This document shows, one piece after another, positions 45,632-54,614 of a stretch of 64,000 bases of DNA; positions within the stretch are counted from its first letter, which is position 1; the number at the start of each line of letters is the position of its first letter. Position numbers and translations under genes: made by a program. Source of the DNA: Candidatus Accumulibacter sp. ACC003 (lineage in GTDB: Bacteria > Pseudomonadota > Gammaproteobacteria > Burkholderiales > Rhodocyclaceae); contig NZ_CAJQTX010000009.1 in the NCBI RefSeq assembly GCF_907163085.1, forward strand, positions 558,001 to 622,000, given 5' to 3'. A model generated the notes under the pieces. That model made no database searches. It was not told the DNA's origin and worked only from the letters and a program-made list of their open reading frames with translations.

Positions 45632-48433
45632 CTATCTGTCCTCCATGCGGGTAAGCGCCTGGTCGTACCAGAGCAGCAGTTTCTCGTCTTCCTGCAGGGC
45701 CTCTTCCGGAACTTTCTGCGCGACGGCGATGATGGTCGCGTAGTCCCGGTTCCCCCACGCGTGCTTGAAACCGGTGCGCATGGCTTCAAGCCGGAAGGTT
45801 TTCAGGCGGCGACCAGTAAAGGAACGGTAGGTCTCAAACTCCTTGAGTAGCGCCCTATCCCTGATCATTTCCAGGTCACGCGCCTTGCTCGGGTCGGGCA
45901 CATACCAGCGGTCAGTCGCCTTGGCTTTCAGGCGAGGGTCAGACTTTGCCAGATTGCGGAACTCCTGCCAATTCGTCGAGAGATAGCTGTGAATCTGCGA
46001 AGGAATCTCAAAAGCGTCCTTGCCTTTGGGGTCGTAGCAGAGGAAGTTGCTTTCCAGCAAATATGAGAGTTCGGGCTTGGCCTCGTGCTTCTTCCAGCCG
46101 GCCCCCAGTTGTTTGATGAACTCGGGATGAATTTCCTGATAGGTCGAGGGCTTTTTCTTCAGGAAGTCGGACAGCCAGTCGATAGCGGAGCGTTCATCGG
46201 CGATAAACATTTCCATCTGCGGCGCTTTGGTGGTTTGCATCCGCTTCTTGTCGTATTCACTGACCTGCTCGGGCAGGAAGACCATGCCATCCCGTTCCGC
46301 AAAGCGCTGTGACAGACCACCCTGGAATTCCTGGCTGGAGAGCGGTACCGGGAAGCTATGCCGGACAAACCAGGCCACCAGCCGGTCGAAAATAATGCGC
46401 GGATCGCGCTCGGCGACGAACTCGATTTGCCCATTCTTGAGCTTTACGGTTGGCAGGTATTTCAGGTGAGTGCGGACAAAATCCCAAGCCGACTCCTCGC
46501 TGCCACCCTCCTTGGCGAAGCGCTCTTCCATGCCACCGTTGGGCTTATAAGCGGAGATTACTAGGTCTTGCTTGACAGACGTTGTATTCGTCACGGCGTT
46601 GAAGCTACCTTGCTTCTTGTCGAGGGCCGAGACGTTGGCAACCACAAAGCCAGCTTCCTGGAGAGCGGTTTGGATAGCGTTCCAGACAGTTGACTTGGTA
46701 TTCGAAAATTCAACCGTCATCCATCGGCCAGGCTTGAGAATTCGGAATGCCTCCTGAAAGCAGCGGGTCATCAAATGGCGATAGTTCCCTATATCTTTTT
46801 TCTGCGTTTTGTTCTCAATTGCTTCGTGCTGGATGTTCGTATAGACCTTCAGCCATGCCTCCCAAAGAAAGTTCAGTTCTGAATACATCAGGTTAGAACC
46901 GAATGGAGGATCTAGAAAAATGTAGTCAACCTGCGCGCCCTCAGCATATAGATCAGTTGCTGAAGAAGTTGATATGAAAGTGCACCCTGATCCGCAACTT
47001 ATAATTCCTCGCTTTGTTGCGGCGAGACGGCTTTCGAGTATATTCAGCCAGTTTTGCTCACCAGAAACGGAGGGAAGATAAAGTGTGCCGGCTGTGTGAG
47101 GTTTCATTGGTCCGGTATCTTTCTGAATCCACCGAAGCGGTAAGAAGCGAGCTGTCTTTAGACCCACAGTGTATCCGCCAAGAAGAGCTAGTCTAGTAAG
47201 GGGCAAACGTGATTTTTGATACATTGCCGCAAAGGCGGTTAGGTTCCGACGCGTATAAAGATGGTGAACATGCGAAAGACCGATTCTCAGAGGCTCACCA
47301 GTCTTATCCCCTGCTGGAATAAGGTCTGTTGGAAGTTCGAGGCCAATCTTTCTCGATTCAATCCTTTCGATGACATTTAGGTCAAAGGTGTCCGGCGTCT
47401 TCTCGAATCTTTTCTTGCCAACATTATAATTAATAAGGACAGGTACTTGCTTTGCTTGCCTCACCGTCGTATTTATCTCGATGTCAAACTTTGTCACCCA
47501 TGCGCGATCCAGATTCCGTTTTGTCACTTCAGATGAGCAATGCGGACACGCAAACTCATCGCGAACCTGACCAGCGACCTTGTCTACAGCAGCGCTCCAA
47601 AATACAACCTCGCCTGCACAGTAAGGGCAGATAAATACGTCTGACCAGACGGTGTAGTTGATCCGCCCCACCGTTGTGCCATCACTGTGAAATGTTTCAT
47701 ACATCCAGCCATATTCAGATTCCACCTGAAACAGTATTGATTTAGCGTCCTTTTCAAACTCATAGACATCCCCCGGAGAGTTGTAATTGGAGGCAATAAA
47801 GGTCGCAGCGGGCGAAAGATCATTGAGAATCGCCGTTCGTGCCCCGATCTTTGAAAACGGTTTCCAAATATCCACGCCATTTTCCTTTTCGGACGCAAGG
47901 ATGGTTCCATCCGCCTCGACTCTATAACCGAGCGATTGCACTACTGATCTGTCAGCGCAAAGCTGAGCTGCAACCCCGGTCATGCCCGTCCCACAGAATC
48001 CATCGAACACCACATCGCCCGGCTGCGTGTAATGAAGGATGTACCGCATGATGGCCTTATGCGGCACCTTGGTGTGGTAGCTATGGGCGTTGTAGATCGG
48101 GTCGTTCTTGCCCTCGCTCACATCCGTCGCAAACGGCTCTTTGTTATACGGGATCGATGGGTCATAGGGCTTGCCGTAATGCTTGATGAAATCCTCAATG
48201 AAGGGATTCGGGCAGGCGGTGTAATAGGGCGGATCGGACAGCGCCAGAATGTCCTCGTCGGTGCCGATGGGAAATCCTTCGATCTCGTGAAAGGCTGGCT
48301 CTTTCAGCTTTTCGCGAAGGATCACCAGGTAGTGCCCACGCCGGGCTTCGTCGTTTGGGAATGTCTGGCCGAGACATTCCACTGGGCCGGATGGCTTAGG
48401 CTCCTCGGCGAACAGGGAGTGGGAGGTTGTCAT
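45632..48433 (-). CDS. pglX: BREX-3 adenine-specific DNA methyltransferase PglX (PglXI)
   Basis: A 933-residue N6-adenine methyltransferase that marks host DNA in BREX. The catalytic DPPY (67-70, SDPPYY) precedes the SAM motif FDGFCGTG (143-150), a beta-class motif order. A second FLDPPFGSNLMYSEL lies near residue 500. Between about residues 260 and 310 two CxxC pairs (CPYCAGE and CPHCSSE) suggest a zinc ribbon. The stretch 46.7-48.0 kb is visibly richer in A/T than the surrounding chromosome, a sign of horizontal origin. It overlaps the AlbA_2 gene by 4 bp at its start. Confidence 0.9.
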   Translation of the reverse strand: MTTSHSLFAEEPKPSGPVECLGQTFPNDEARRGHYLVILREKLKEPAFHEIEGFPIGTDEDILALSDPPYYTACPNPFIEDFIKHYGKPYDPSIPYNKEPFATDVSEGKNDPIYNAHSYHTKVPHKAIMRYILHYTQPGDVVFDGFCGTGMTGVAAQLCADRSVVQSLGYRVEADGTILASEKENGVDIWKPFSKIGARTAILNDLSPAATFIASNYNSPGDVYEFEKDAKSILFQVESEYGWMYETFHSDGTTVGRINYTVWSDVFICPYCAGEVVFWSAAVDKVAGQVRDEFACPHCSSEVTKRNLDRAWVTKFDIEINTTVRQAKQVPVLINYNVGKKRFEKTPDTFDLNVIERIESRKIGLELPTDLIPAGDKTGEPLRIGLSHVHHLYTRRNLTAFAAMYQKSRLPLTRLALLGGYTVGLKTARFLPLRWIQKDTGPMKPHTAGTLYLPSVSGEQNWLNILESRLAATKRGIISCGSGCTFISTSSATDLYAEGAQVDYIFLDPPFGSNLMYSELNFLWEAWLKVYTNIQHEAIENKTQKKDIGNYRHLMTRCFQEAFRILKPGRWMTVEFSNTKSTVWNAIQTALQEAGFVVANVSALDKKQGSFNAVTNTTSVKQDLVISAYKPNGGMEERFAKEGGSEESAWDFVRTHLKYLPTVKLKNGQIEFVAERDPRIIFDRLVAWFVRHSFPVPLSSQEFQGGLSQRFAERDGMVFLPEQVSEYDKKRMQTTKAPQMEMFIADERSAIDWLSDFLKKKPSTYQEIHPEFIKQLGAGWKKHEAKPELSYLLESNFLCYDPKGKDAFEIPSQIHSYLSTNWQEFRNLAKSDPRLKAKATDRWYVPDPSKARDLEMIRDRALLKEFETYRSFTGRRLKTFRLEAMRTGFKHAWGNRDYATIIAVAQKVPEEALQEDEKLLLWYDQALTRMEDR

Positions 48434-50295
48434 TGTTCTGGTTCCTGTTCGGTTGCGACACCAGCTTGCCCGTGCATCGCCTTGAGTTTTACCCCGACAT
48501 CTGTGAGCACGTATTGCTGCTTGGGGGAGCGTGGCTTGTCAGGGAGGGTCAGGCGCAGCACGCCGCCGGCCAGCAGTGGCTCCAGATGAGTCGTTACAAA
48601 GTGCGGGCGATGCTTGAAGCCCGTGTGGGTCATAAATTCCGCCATCGAACGAGGCACGTCGGCAAAGCCGATGAGCCGCCACTGCATGTCGGACAAGCGA
48701 TCAAGTGACCGATCAAGCTCGCCTGCACCTACGCCAGCTTGATCGGTAGCTTGATCGGTACTCTTTTCGCCGCCAAGTTCTGCTGCAACGTGTTGATTTT
48801 CTGGTGGAACGCTGGGCTTTCCGGCCAAGAAGTGAGGTCGCAAATGCTCGGCCAGGCCGAATACGTTGCCGGTTTCTCCCTGCGCCACCAGCAAGGCTTG
48901 TACGGTAAGCCGCTGGACAAGCTGGCGGGCGTCCGTACCGGAAAGGCCGGTGAGCGCCTTCACGTCGGCAATGTCAATCTGGCCCTTGCGGGTCAGGTAA
49001 GCGAAGACATCGGCTTCCTGCCCGGAGAGGCTCACACCCAAGCTGGCCTGTGCCAGAAGCTGGGCTTCGGTAATGAGTTTTTCCTTGCGCAGACGCAAGC
49101 GGAAGCTTTTTTCGGCCTTGTGGTTCTCGATTTCCGGTGGCATGTAACCCAGCCTCCGCCAGCCGTCGAAGATGGCGCGCACGCCGGTGCCGCCCTGGTC
49201 GGATAGGCCGATACGACGGAAGGCGTTGACGATACTGGGGTTGCGAACCTCCTTGTCGCCGGGGTCGAGCAGTTGCTCGCGCGAGCCGAAGGCGTCACCG
49301 GGATTGAAGAACTCGGTCTGGTCTCGGAAGAAGCGAATGACAGGCACGCGGGTGGTGTCGCCAAAGTCCTGATGGATCAGCAGATTGATGGCGGCTTCGC
49401 GGAAGGAGATGTAGTCCGGCGGATCGTCGTCACGGCGCAAAGTGCTGGCATCCACGGCAAAGGGGCGCTCGCTGTGGCGGAAGTAGAAATCGACGATGGA
49501 CTGCCACGCCTTGATGAGATTGTCTTCGACGGTAAGGCGGTCGGCCCAGCGCACGGCGGAGTCGTAGTCAGCGCTGGCGTTGCGGTAGAACTGCACGTCC
49601 GTCACCATGCGCGGCAGCACCTGGCGGACGTATTCGCCGCTGCCCAACACCAGAATGGCGGCGCGGGTGGGGCGCAGCACGCCGCCTTGCTCAACCAGAA
49701 AGCCCCAGTTCCGCAGGAAGGTGGTGTCGTCAGCCGCCGTATCCTTGCCGGGGTTGCTGGCGGCGAAACGGGTGCGATACCAGCGCACGGAGGGTTCGTC
49801 AAAGCAACGGCTGGTATCAACATCCAGCGGTTCGGCGTCGTAGCGAATGTTTGATGCGTCGCGGATGAAGCGCAGCAGTTCGTCGCGCGTGCAGGTGTCG
49901 TCGCGTCCACCACGGCGGATGTATGCCTTGTGCGGTGTGCGATCAATGAAAGCGGGTTTTTCGTTGCGTTTAGCCTCGGGCACATAGAAGGCCAGAACCG
50001 TGCCTTCAGCCAAGGAATGAACTGATCCATTGATCGGCAGGAATACGCTGATCTTGTTCTGATCACGTACCCAGCCGAGAAAAGTGTTCTGCACTTCGTC
50101 GGCATTGGTCACTCCGGTAATGGTGAAGGAGCCGTTGGCCTGCTTGACGCCAAATACCAAGTGCCCGCCCGCCGTGTTGGCGAAGGCGCTGACGGTTTCC
50201 AGCGAATCCTTGGGCGCGGCCCACGCCGCTTCCTTGAATTCGATGTCGCTCCACTCAATCGACTGGAGGCGTGCCTGCAATTCTTTTCTATCCAT
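48430..50295 (-). CDS. AlbA_2 (Schlafen-type) ATP-binding protein
   Basis: A 621-residue protein. The N-terminal Schlafen AlbA_2 domain (about 10-135) shows DIEFKEAAWAAPKDSLETVSAFANTAGG and FGVKQANGS. A middle GHKL-like ATP-binding C4 region follows (FREAAINLLIHQDFGDTTRVP, PSIVNAFRRIGLSDQGGTGV), then winged-helix segments to the C terminus. A low-complexity linker (STDQATDQ, then LDRSLDRLSD) lies near residue 530. Such proteins serve as transcription regulators or as tRNA/DNA-acting defence factors. It is not part of the standard type 3 BREX set. Its stop overlaps the pglX start, and a 104-bp gap with a palindrome precedes it. Confidence 0.78.
   Translation of the reverse strand: MDRKELQARLQSIEWSDIEFKEAAWAAPKDSLETVSAFANTAGGHLVFGVKQANGSFTITGVTNADEVQNTFLGWVRDQNKISVFLPINGSVHSLAEGTVLAFYVPEAKRNEKPAFIDRTPHKAYIRRGGRDDTCTRDELLRFIRDASNIRYDAEPLDVDTSRCFDEPSVRWYRTRFAASNPGKDTAADDTTFLRNWGFLVEQGGVLRPTRAAILVLGSGEYVRQVLPRMVTDVQFYRNASADYDSAVRWADRLTVEDNLIKAWQSIVDFYFRHSERPFAVDASTLRRDDDPPDYISFREAAINLLIHQDFGDTTRVPVIRFFRDQTEFFNPGDAFGSREQLLDPGDKEVRNPSIVNAFRRIGLSDQGGTGVRAIFDGWRRLGYMPPEIENHKAEKSFRLRLRKEKLITEAQLLAQASLGVSLSGQEADVFAYLTRKGQIDIADVKALTGLSGTDARQLVQRLTVQALLVAQGETGNVFGLAEHLRPHFLAGKPSVPPENQHVAAELGGEKSTDQATDQAGVGAGELDRSLDRLSDMQWRLIGFADVPRSMAEFMTHTGFKHRPHFVTTHLEPLLAGGVLRLTLPDKPRSPKQQYVLTDVGVKLKAMHGQAGVATEQEPEQ
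48708..48747. repeat. 12-bp perfect inverted repeat within AlbA_2 gene
   Basis: ACCGATCAAGCT (48708-48719) and AGCTTGATCGGT (48736-48747) are exact reverse complements with a 16-bp spacer. The unit GCTTGATCGGTA is repeated directly once more at 48749-48760, and a partial copy GCGATCAAGT precedes at 48697. In protein they encode the TDQ/LDRSLDR linker of the AlbA_2 protein. Confidence 0.8.
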
Positions 50296-50359
50296 GATCA
50301 GCTTGGCCCGTAGCGCTAAGGCGCCGTCCCGCCAGCGCCGACTTTCCAGTTCGGATGGT

Positions 50360-50373
50360 GCAAATGGATTTGC
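50360..50373. promoter_or_regulatory. 14-bp palindrome in the brxC-AlbA_2 gap
   Basis: GCAAATGGATTTGC is a perfect inverted repeat with 6-bp arms around GG. It lies in the only sizeable non-coding gap inside the operon, 64 bp upstream of the AlbA_2 start and just after brxC. It could be an operator for an internal promoter; the AlbA_2/winged-helix protein itself is a candidate binder (inference). Confidence 0.5.
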
Positions 50374-50399
50374 GACCGAGTTTTTGTGGCTGAATCGTT

Positions 50400-53300
50400 C
50401 TACTCCACCACGAACCGCAACTTGCTGGCGTCCTTGCCCTTGCAGCGCTCATTAAGGAAGCCTTCGAACCGCTTGCGGAGGTCTTCCGGCGTGGCTGGCG
50501 AGCCACCTTGTAGCAAGGCCTTCTTGATGTCGTCGCCACTGACGCCGATCTTCTCCAGTCCTGATAGGGCTTCCTGCACGGCGCTGACGAAATCCGGGGT
50601 CACGGGGTCGGCCAGCTTCTTGGCCGCCACAAATCTCTTGACTAGCTCTCGTGCTGATGGCTTCAGCAGGTCAAGGTTGGCCTGAATGATCGGGTCGTCC
50701 AGGTTGTCGAGCAGCGTCTGCTGCCAGCCGTCGAGAAGCCGGTCCAGTTCCTCATCCATTTGCTTGAGCACATTGGCGGCCGGCAGGAAGTCGCCTTGCT
50801 CATTGGCAGGGCGGAAGCTGCAGTGCGGGCAGTAGGGACTGGCAGTTAGCGCCGAATCCACCAGTGACGCGCAGCTCTTGAGCTTGTCGAGCTTGTCATC
50901 GAAGGCGGTGAGTTGGCTGGTGGGCATCAGCGCGATTCCTGCCAGGGCGCGCATGGCGACCAGCCGCGAGTCTTTGCGCAAGGCAGACTTGGTCTTGTCT
51001 TCGGCCACGCCCAGGCGAGCCTTGCTGTGCTGGGTAATGTAGGCGTTAAGGTAGTCCTTCTTGAGCTGGACCAGGGTCTGCCGGTAGTTGGCTACATGCT
51101 GCGCGTTGCGGTCCAGCGCGAGTTTGTCCAGGATGTCCTTGCGGGTGCTCTGCGCCTGCTTGACCCAGGGGTGATCGCTAGACAGCACCATCTCGGCTTG
51201 CGACAGATAGGCGGCTGTGCTGCCCAAGTCCGTCACCAGTGCCAGCAGCTTCTCGACGGCGGCCAAAACATCGAGGTTCCTCCTCTGAGCGTCGATGTCG
51301 TGCGAGCCAATGCGCAGGTTCTTCAGCTTGCCGACCGTGTTGTACGGCGTCAGACCCTCGGTGAAAGTCTTCAGCGCTTCCAGGCGGGTGCGCCAGTCAC
51401 GGATCTCGTCATCGGTGAGCAGAGGCTTGCCCCAGAAGGTGACCTTGCCTCGCAGATCCGTACCCGCCGTTAGGACACGGCTGACCAGCTTGGAGACGGC
51501 TTCGAGAAGCTGCTTGACGGGTTCCTCAGAGCCTTGCGCGGCCAGTTGCGCCAAGCCGGGCGACAGGCCGAGTAGTTCGAACAGTGAACGCAGAACGGCG
51601 ACGTTGATCTCTTTCGGCGCTTCGACATGCTTGAACTGCTTGAGCTCTTCGAGCCCGCGCTCGGCCAGCAGGGTGATCTTGCCGGAGTCGATCTTGTCGC
51701 CAGTGATCGCCAACACGATGTCGCCGGAGTAGACGAGGCCGCCCAGCACGGCCACCAGCAGGTCAGGCTCCAGGCGGAATTTCACCGGGTGGAAGTACTC
51801 CACGTCGGTTTGTCCGTTCAGCAGCTCGCTACGGTTCAGCACCTGGCCATGCCCCTTGGCCTTCAGGCGGCTCAGTACTTCTTGAGCGTAGCGTGATCGG
51901 CCTGGCTCGATGCGGTCACCGTCCAGCATCTCCAAGGCGTCGAGCACGGCATTGGCGTCTTTGGTGCGGGTGCCGCCGGCCAGTGCCTTCAACGCATTAC
52001 TCACCAGTTGCTTGCGGTTGGACTCGGTGACCAGCACCGGGAACGTGGGGTACTCGGGCGAGACTTCTGCAAACTGCTGGTTGAGCGCCAGGCCAGAGAC
52101 GACGTTGACGATGTCGCGGAAGTTGGCACGTTCGTCAGAGCCCAGGCGCAGCTTGTCGCGGATGGAGACGCCCTTGGCCCAGTCCTGGAGGGTTTTGGTC
52201 TTACCCTGGCAGGTAACCTGGAACGCGGTCATCTGTTTTTCCTGTAGCCACTTGCTCATGTCGCGCAGGGCGTCCTTGGCTTTGTCCAGGTAAACGCTTT
52301 TTGCACCACCACTGGCAGTGGAGGCAAGGTCCTGCGCTGCGGCATAGAACGCCAAGTGACGCTTGATGGCATCGTCGAGACCCTTGAGTCGTATGAACAC
52401 TTCGTCCGACTTATTTCCGTCACGGAAGCGTGGCGGCTCAAAGGGCTGGATGAAGTAGATGTAGAAGTCGCGTTCGGGCTGGGCGGTGGGTCGATCGTTG
52501 GGTGCTCCGAAGAACAGATAACCGTTGCGATCGACACGGCGGTCTTGCCATTCGATCTGGTACTGCCAGATCTGGTGGCCCGTCACGTAGTTGTTCTCGT
52601 CAGTACGCTCCATCAACTGCTTAATAGCGCCGTAGTAGGCACGGTCCAGCACATCGTCAGACAAGGCCTCGGCACGCTTGTCGATCTGTGCGTCGTAGTC
52701 GACGTCCTTTTTCAGGTCGAGGTAGTACTGCTCGGTGTCCGGGGCCTTGGAGATGAACTGGCCGTTGACCGTCTTGACGATCTCCCGCAGGGTGGTCTGC
52801 ACAGCGGTGAGCAGGTCGTCGGCTGGGTCACCTCCCAGGTCTTCAATGCCGGGTTGGTACAAGCAAAGTGTGTCTCGCAGCTCGGCAGCGGTTGGCCCGA
52901 CCGGGACGTAGATGTCGCCGCCTGTGGTTAGCCGATGCACCGACAGGCCTGCGATCACGCGCTGCGCCATCGGCTTGTACGCCGGGCGGACGAAGGCCTT
53001 CAGCACGCGTTCAGCCAGGACTTCAGACACCTTCAGGACGGGGCCGATACTGGGGTCGGAGCGCAGCACCGAGTTGGAAGTCACGGTCTCCCAAAACTTG
53101 TCGTAGCCGATCAATCCTGGGCGATCGCTGGGAACTTCGTCATTCAGTACGGCTTGAATCTGGTCGCGCAAGGTGACCAGGGCGCCGCGCTTCTCAGTGA
53201 AGATCAGCCGCTCGAAGGTACCGATGTACTCGGGGTGGACAGGGAACAGCCGCACGTACTCGTCCATGCGCTCATTCATCGAGCTGTAGAACTTGGCAAA

Positions 53301-54125
53301 CCTGGTGAGGTAGGTCCGGATCTTGTTCTGCTGGTCAGTCGTCTTCTTCAGCAGGCGCTCGGCGACCACGAAGCTGACGTCTTGCCGAGCCAGAAGCACC
53401 TGGGTGAATCGGTCTTTCACACGACGCAGGCTATCGGCGACGTGCTGGAAACGGTTGCTATCGAAGATGGCTTCCTGCACGCCGGCAACGAAGCGGAAGC
53501 GCAGGTGCTTGCTGACTTCACCGATCTCGCGCAGGAAGGACAGATCCAGAACCAGATCGTGATCTTTGCGCGACCGCAGGTAGTCAAGAAACTCGTCGAC
53601 CACCAGCAGCACGCCGTGGTTGGGGTGAACCTCGGTGAACGCGGCCATCATCTCCTCGAACGCCGCTTTGTTGTTGACCACCTTGTCGGCCGCCGGGAAC
53701 GAGTAGCTGACGCCGTTCTTTTCAAGGAAGACCTCAAGCTCCTGGGTGATGATGTCCCGCAGCGACATCTGGCTGGATATCTCGATGCGGTGGACCTTGA
53801 ACTTGCCCGCGATCTTTCCCGCGGCTTCGGCAACCTTGGGGTGACGGATCATGGGCTGGTAGGTCGCATCCTCGGCCACAAGAGATAGCACCGACATCAA
53901 GTGCGACTTACCGGTGCCGTAGTTGCCAACCACCAGCACGCCCATGTGGTCGACGGACTCGTCGAAGGAGAGCTGCGAAATCATCTGCTTGGCGATCCGC
54001 TCGGCCATGTCGTTGGACATGACGTAGGTCGACACGAGCTTCTTGGCCTCGTCGGGTCGATTGGCATCGAGCAGTTGTATGACCGATTCGATCGGTTCGA
54101 ATTGAATGAGATCGCCGTAGCGCAT
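50400..54125 (-). CDS. brxC: BREX P-loop ATPase BrxC
   Basis: A 1241-residue AAA+ ATPase, the large motor-like core protein of BREX. Walker A is GNYGTGKS (67-74), Walker B is VLLVVDEFLDYL (about 165), and arginine-rich KHLRFRFVAGVQEA follows. The remaining ~1000 residues are helical with a late CPHC-type zinc-binding pair (YCPHCSFRP). The start has GAGAG 8 nt upstream and lies 18 bp after brxF. The size and motif order fit BrxC/PglY. Confidence 0.9.
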   Translation of the reverse strand: MRYGDLIQFEPIESVIQLLDANRPDEAKKLVSTYVMSNDMAERIAKQMISQLSFDESVDHMGVLVVGNYGTGKSHLMSVLSLVAEDATYQPMIRHPKVAEAAGKIAGKFKVHRIEISSQMSLRDIITQELEVFLEKNGVSYSFPAADKVVNNKAAFEEMMAAFTEVHPNHGVLLVVDEFLDYLRSRKDHDLVLDLSFLREIGEVSKHLRFRFVAGVQEAIFDSNRFQHVADSLRRVKDRFTQVLLARQDVSFVVAERLLKKTTDQQNKIRTYLTRFAKFYSSMNERMDEYVRLFPVHPEYIGTFERLIFTEKRGALVTLRDQIQAVLNDEVPSDRPGLIGYDKFWETVTSNSVLRSDPSIGPVLKVSEVLAERVLKAFVRPAYKPMAQRVIAGLSVHRLTTGGDIYVPVGPTAAELRDTLCLYQPGIEDLGGDPADDLLTAVQTTLREIVKTVNGQFISKAPDTEQYYLDLKKDVDYDAQIDKRAEALSDDVLDRAYYGAIKQLMERTDENNYVTGHQIWQYQIEWQDRRVDRNGYLFFGAPNDRPTAQPERDFYIYFIQPFEPPRFRDGNKSDEVFIRLKGLDDAIKRHLAFYAAAQDLASTASGGAKSVYLDKAKDALRDMSKWLQEKQMTAFQVTCQGKTKTLQDWAKGVSIRDKLRLGSDERANFRDIVNVVSGLALNQQFAEVSPEYPTFPVLVTESNRKQLVSNALKALAGGTRTKDANAVLDALEMLDGDRIEPGRSRYAQEVLSRLKAKGHGQVLNRSELLNGQTDVEYFHPVKFRLEPDLLVAVLGGLVYSGDIVLAITGDKIDSGKITLLAERGLEELKQFKHVEAPKEINVAVLRSLFELLGLSPGLAQLAAQGSEEPVKQLLEAVSKLVSRVLTAGTDLRGKVTFWGKPLLTDDEIRDWRTRLEALKTFTEGLTPYNTVGKLKNLRIGSHDIDAQRRNLDVLAAVEKLLALVTDLGSTAAYLSQAEMVLSSDHPWVKQAQSTRKDILDKLALDRNAQHVANYRQTLVQLKKDYLNAYITQHSKARLGVAEDKTKSALRKDSRLVAMRALAGIALMPTSQLTAFDDKLDKLKSCASLVDSALTASPYCPHCSFRPANEQGDFLPAANVLKQMDEELDRLLDGWQQTLLDNLDDPIIQANLDLLKPSARELVKRFVAAKKLADPVTPDFVSAVQEALSGLEKIGVSGDDIKKALLQGGSPATPEDLRKRFEGFLNERCKGKDASKLRFVVE

Positions 54126-54143
54126 GGGTTGCTCTCTTCCCAG

Positions 54144-54614
54144 TTACTGAATTTCGAAGGGGACCAGGCCGGCCAGGCCGTAGTCGCGATGTTCGGGATG
54201 CCCAATGTCGGCATAAGTCAGGCGGCCCGTTCGTGCGTCGCCCTGCAATTCGCCTGGCCAAACGGCCACGACGCGTTGGGCGTGCGCGTGTCGTTTCAAC
54301 AGATCGAGGGGGTCGAGCTGGAGCGAGCGGTCGAACAAGATCTCGATGTGGTCCAGCAACAGCAGGTCGCCGCTGGCGTGCTGATCAGCCAGCTCACGCA
54401 AGATGGTTGTGGTCTGCAGATGGCGTTGCCTCTGCGGGATTGCCGCCAAGCGGCGACCCAGTTCCGCACCGACGTTCATGGGAGCAGCCTTTACCCGCGT
54501 TGCAAACGTGACCAGCAGTACGGTCTTGGCAGTGTCCGAAGCTCCAACCAGAAGGATAAGCTTGCTGTGGAGGGCAGCAACATCGGTGGCCAAGCGTTCA
54601 AGTTTCTCAAGCAT
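54144..54614 (-). CDS. brxF: BREX-3 P-loop protein BrxF
   Basis: A 156-residue small ATPase-like protein that starts the operon. It is the gene that defines type 3 BREX by its position before brxC. A Walker-A-like GASDTAKT (24-31) and a hydrophobic LLLLDHIEILFD Walker B segment are present. Its role in BREX is not established. The ribosome binding site is weak (GGGTAGG). Confidence 0.8.
   Translation of the reverse strand: MLEKLERLATDVAALHSKLILLVGASDTAKTVLLVTFATRVKAAPMNVGAELGRRLAAIPQRQRHLQTTTILRELADQHASGDLLLLDHIEILFDRSLQLDPLDLLKRHAHAQRVVAVWPGELQGDARTGRLTYADIGHPEHRDYGLAGLVPFEIQ

Larger units (their letters stand above)
38234..54614 (-). other. type 3 BREX-like defence operon with inserted accessory genes
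   Basis: Nine minus-strand genes read as one operon: brxF, brxC, AlbA_2 gene, pglX, AAA ATPase, DUF4276 gene, helicase, pglZ, brxA. Six of them in this order (brxF, brxC, pglX, brxHII, pglZ, brxA) match the published type 3 BREX layout. Most junctions are 4-bp overlaps or gaps under 20 bp; the exception is 104 bp between brxC and the AlbA_2 gene. The block sits between folA and the dciA/lpxC genes, with no integrase, tRNA or insertion sequence at either end. Confidence 0.85.

Noticed and set aside
38958-48433. DISARM system (helicase plus methyltransferase)
   Set aside because: No DUF1998 (DrmB) or phospholipase D gene; PglZ, BrxC and BrxF make BREX the better explanation.
48708-48747. Inverted repeat as recombination or attachment site
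   Set aside because: It lies within an intact reading frame and encodes a linker; no recombinase gene is near.
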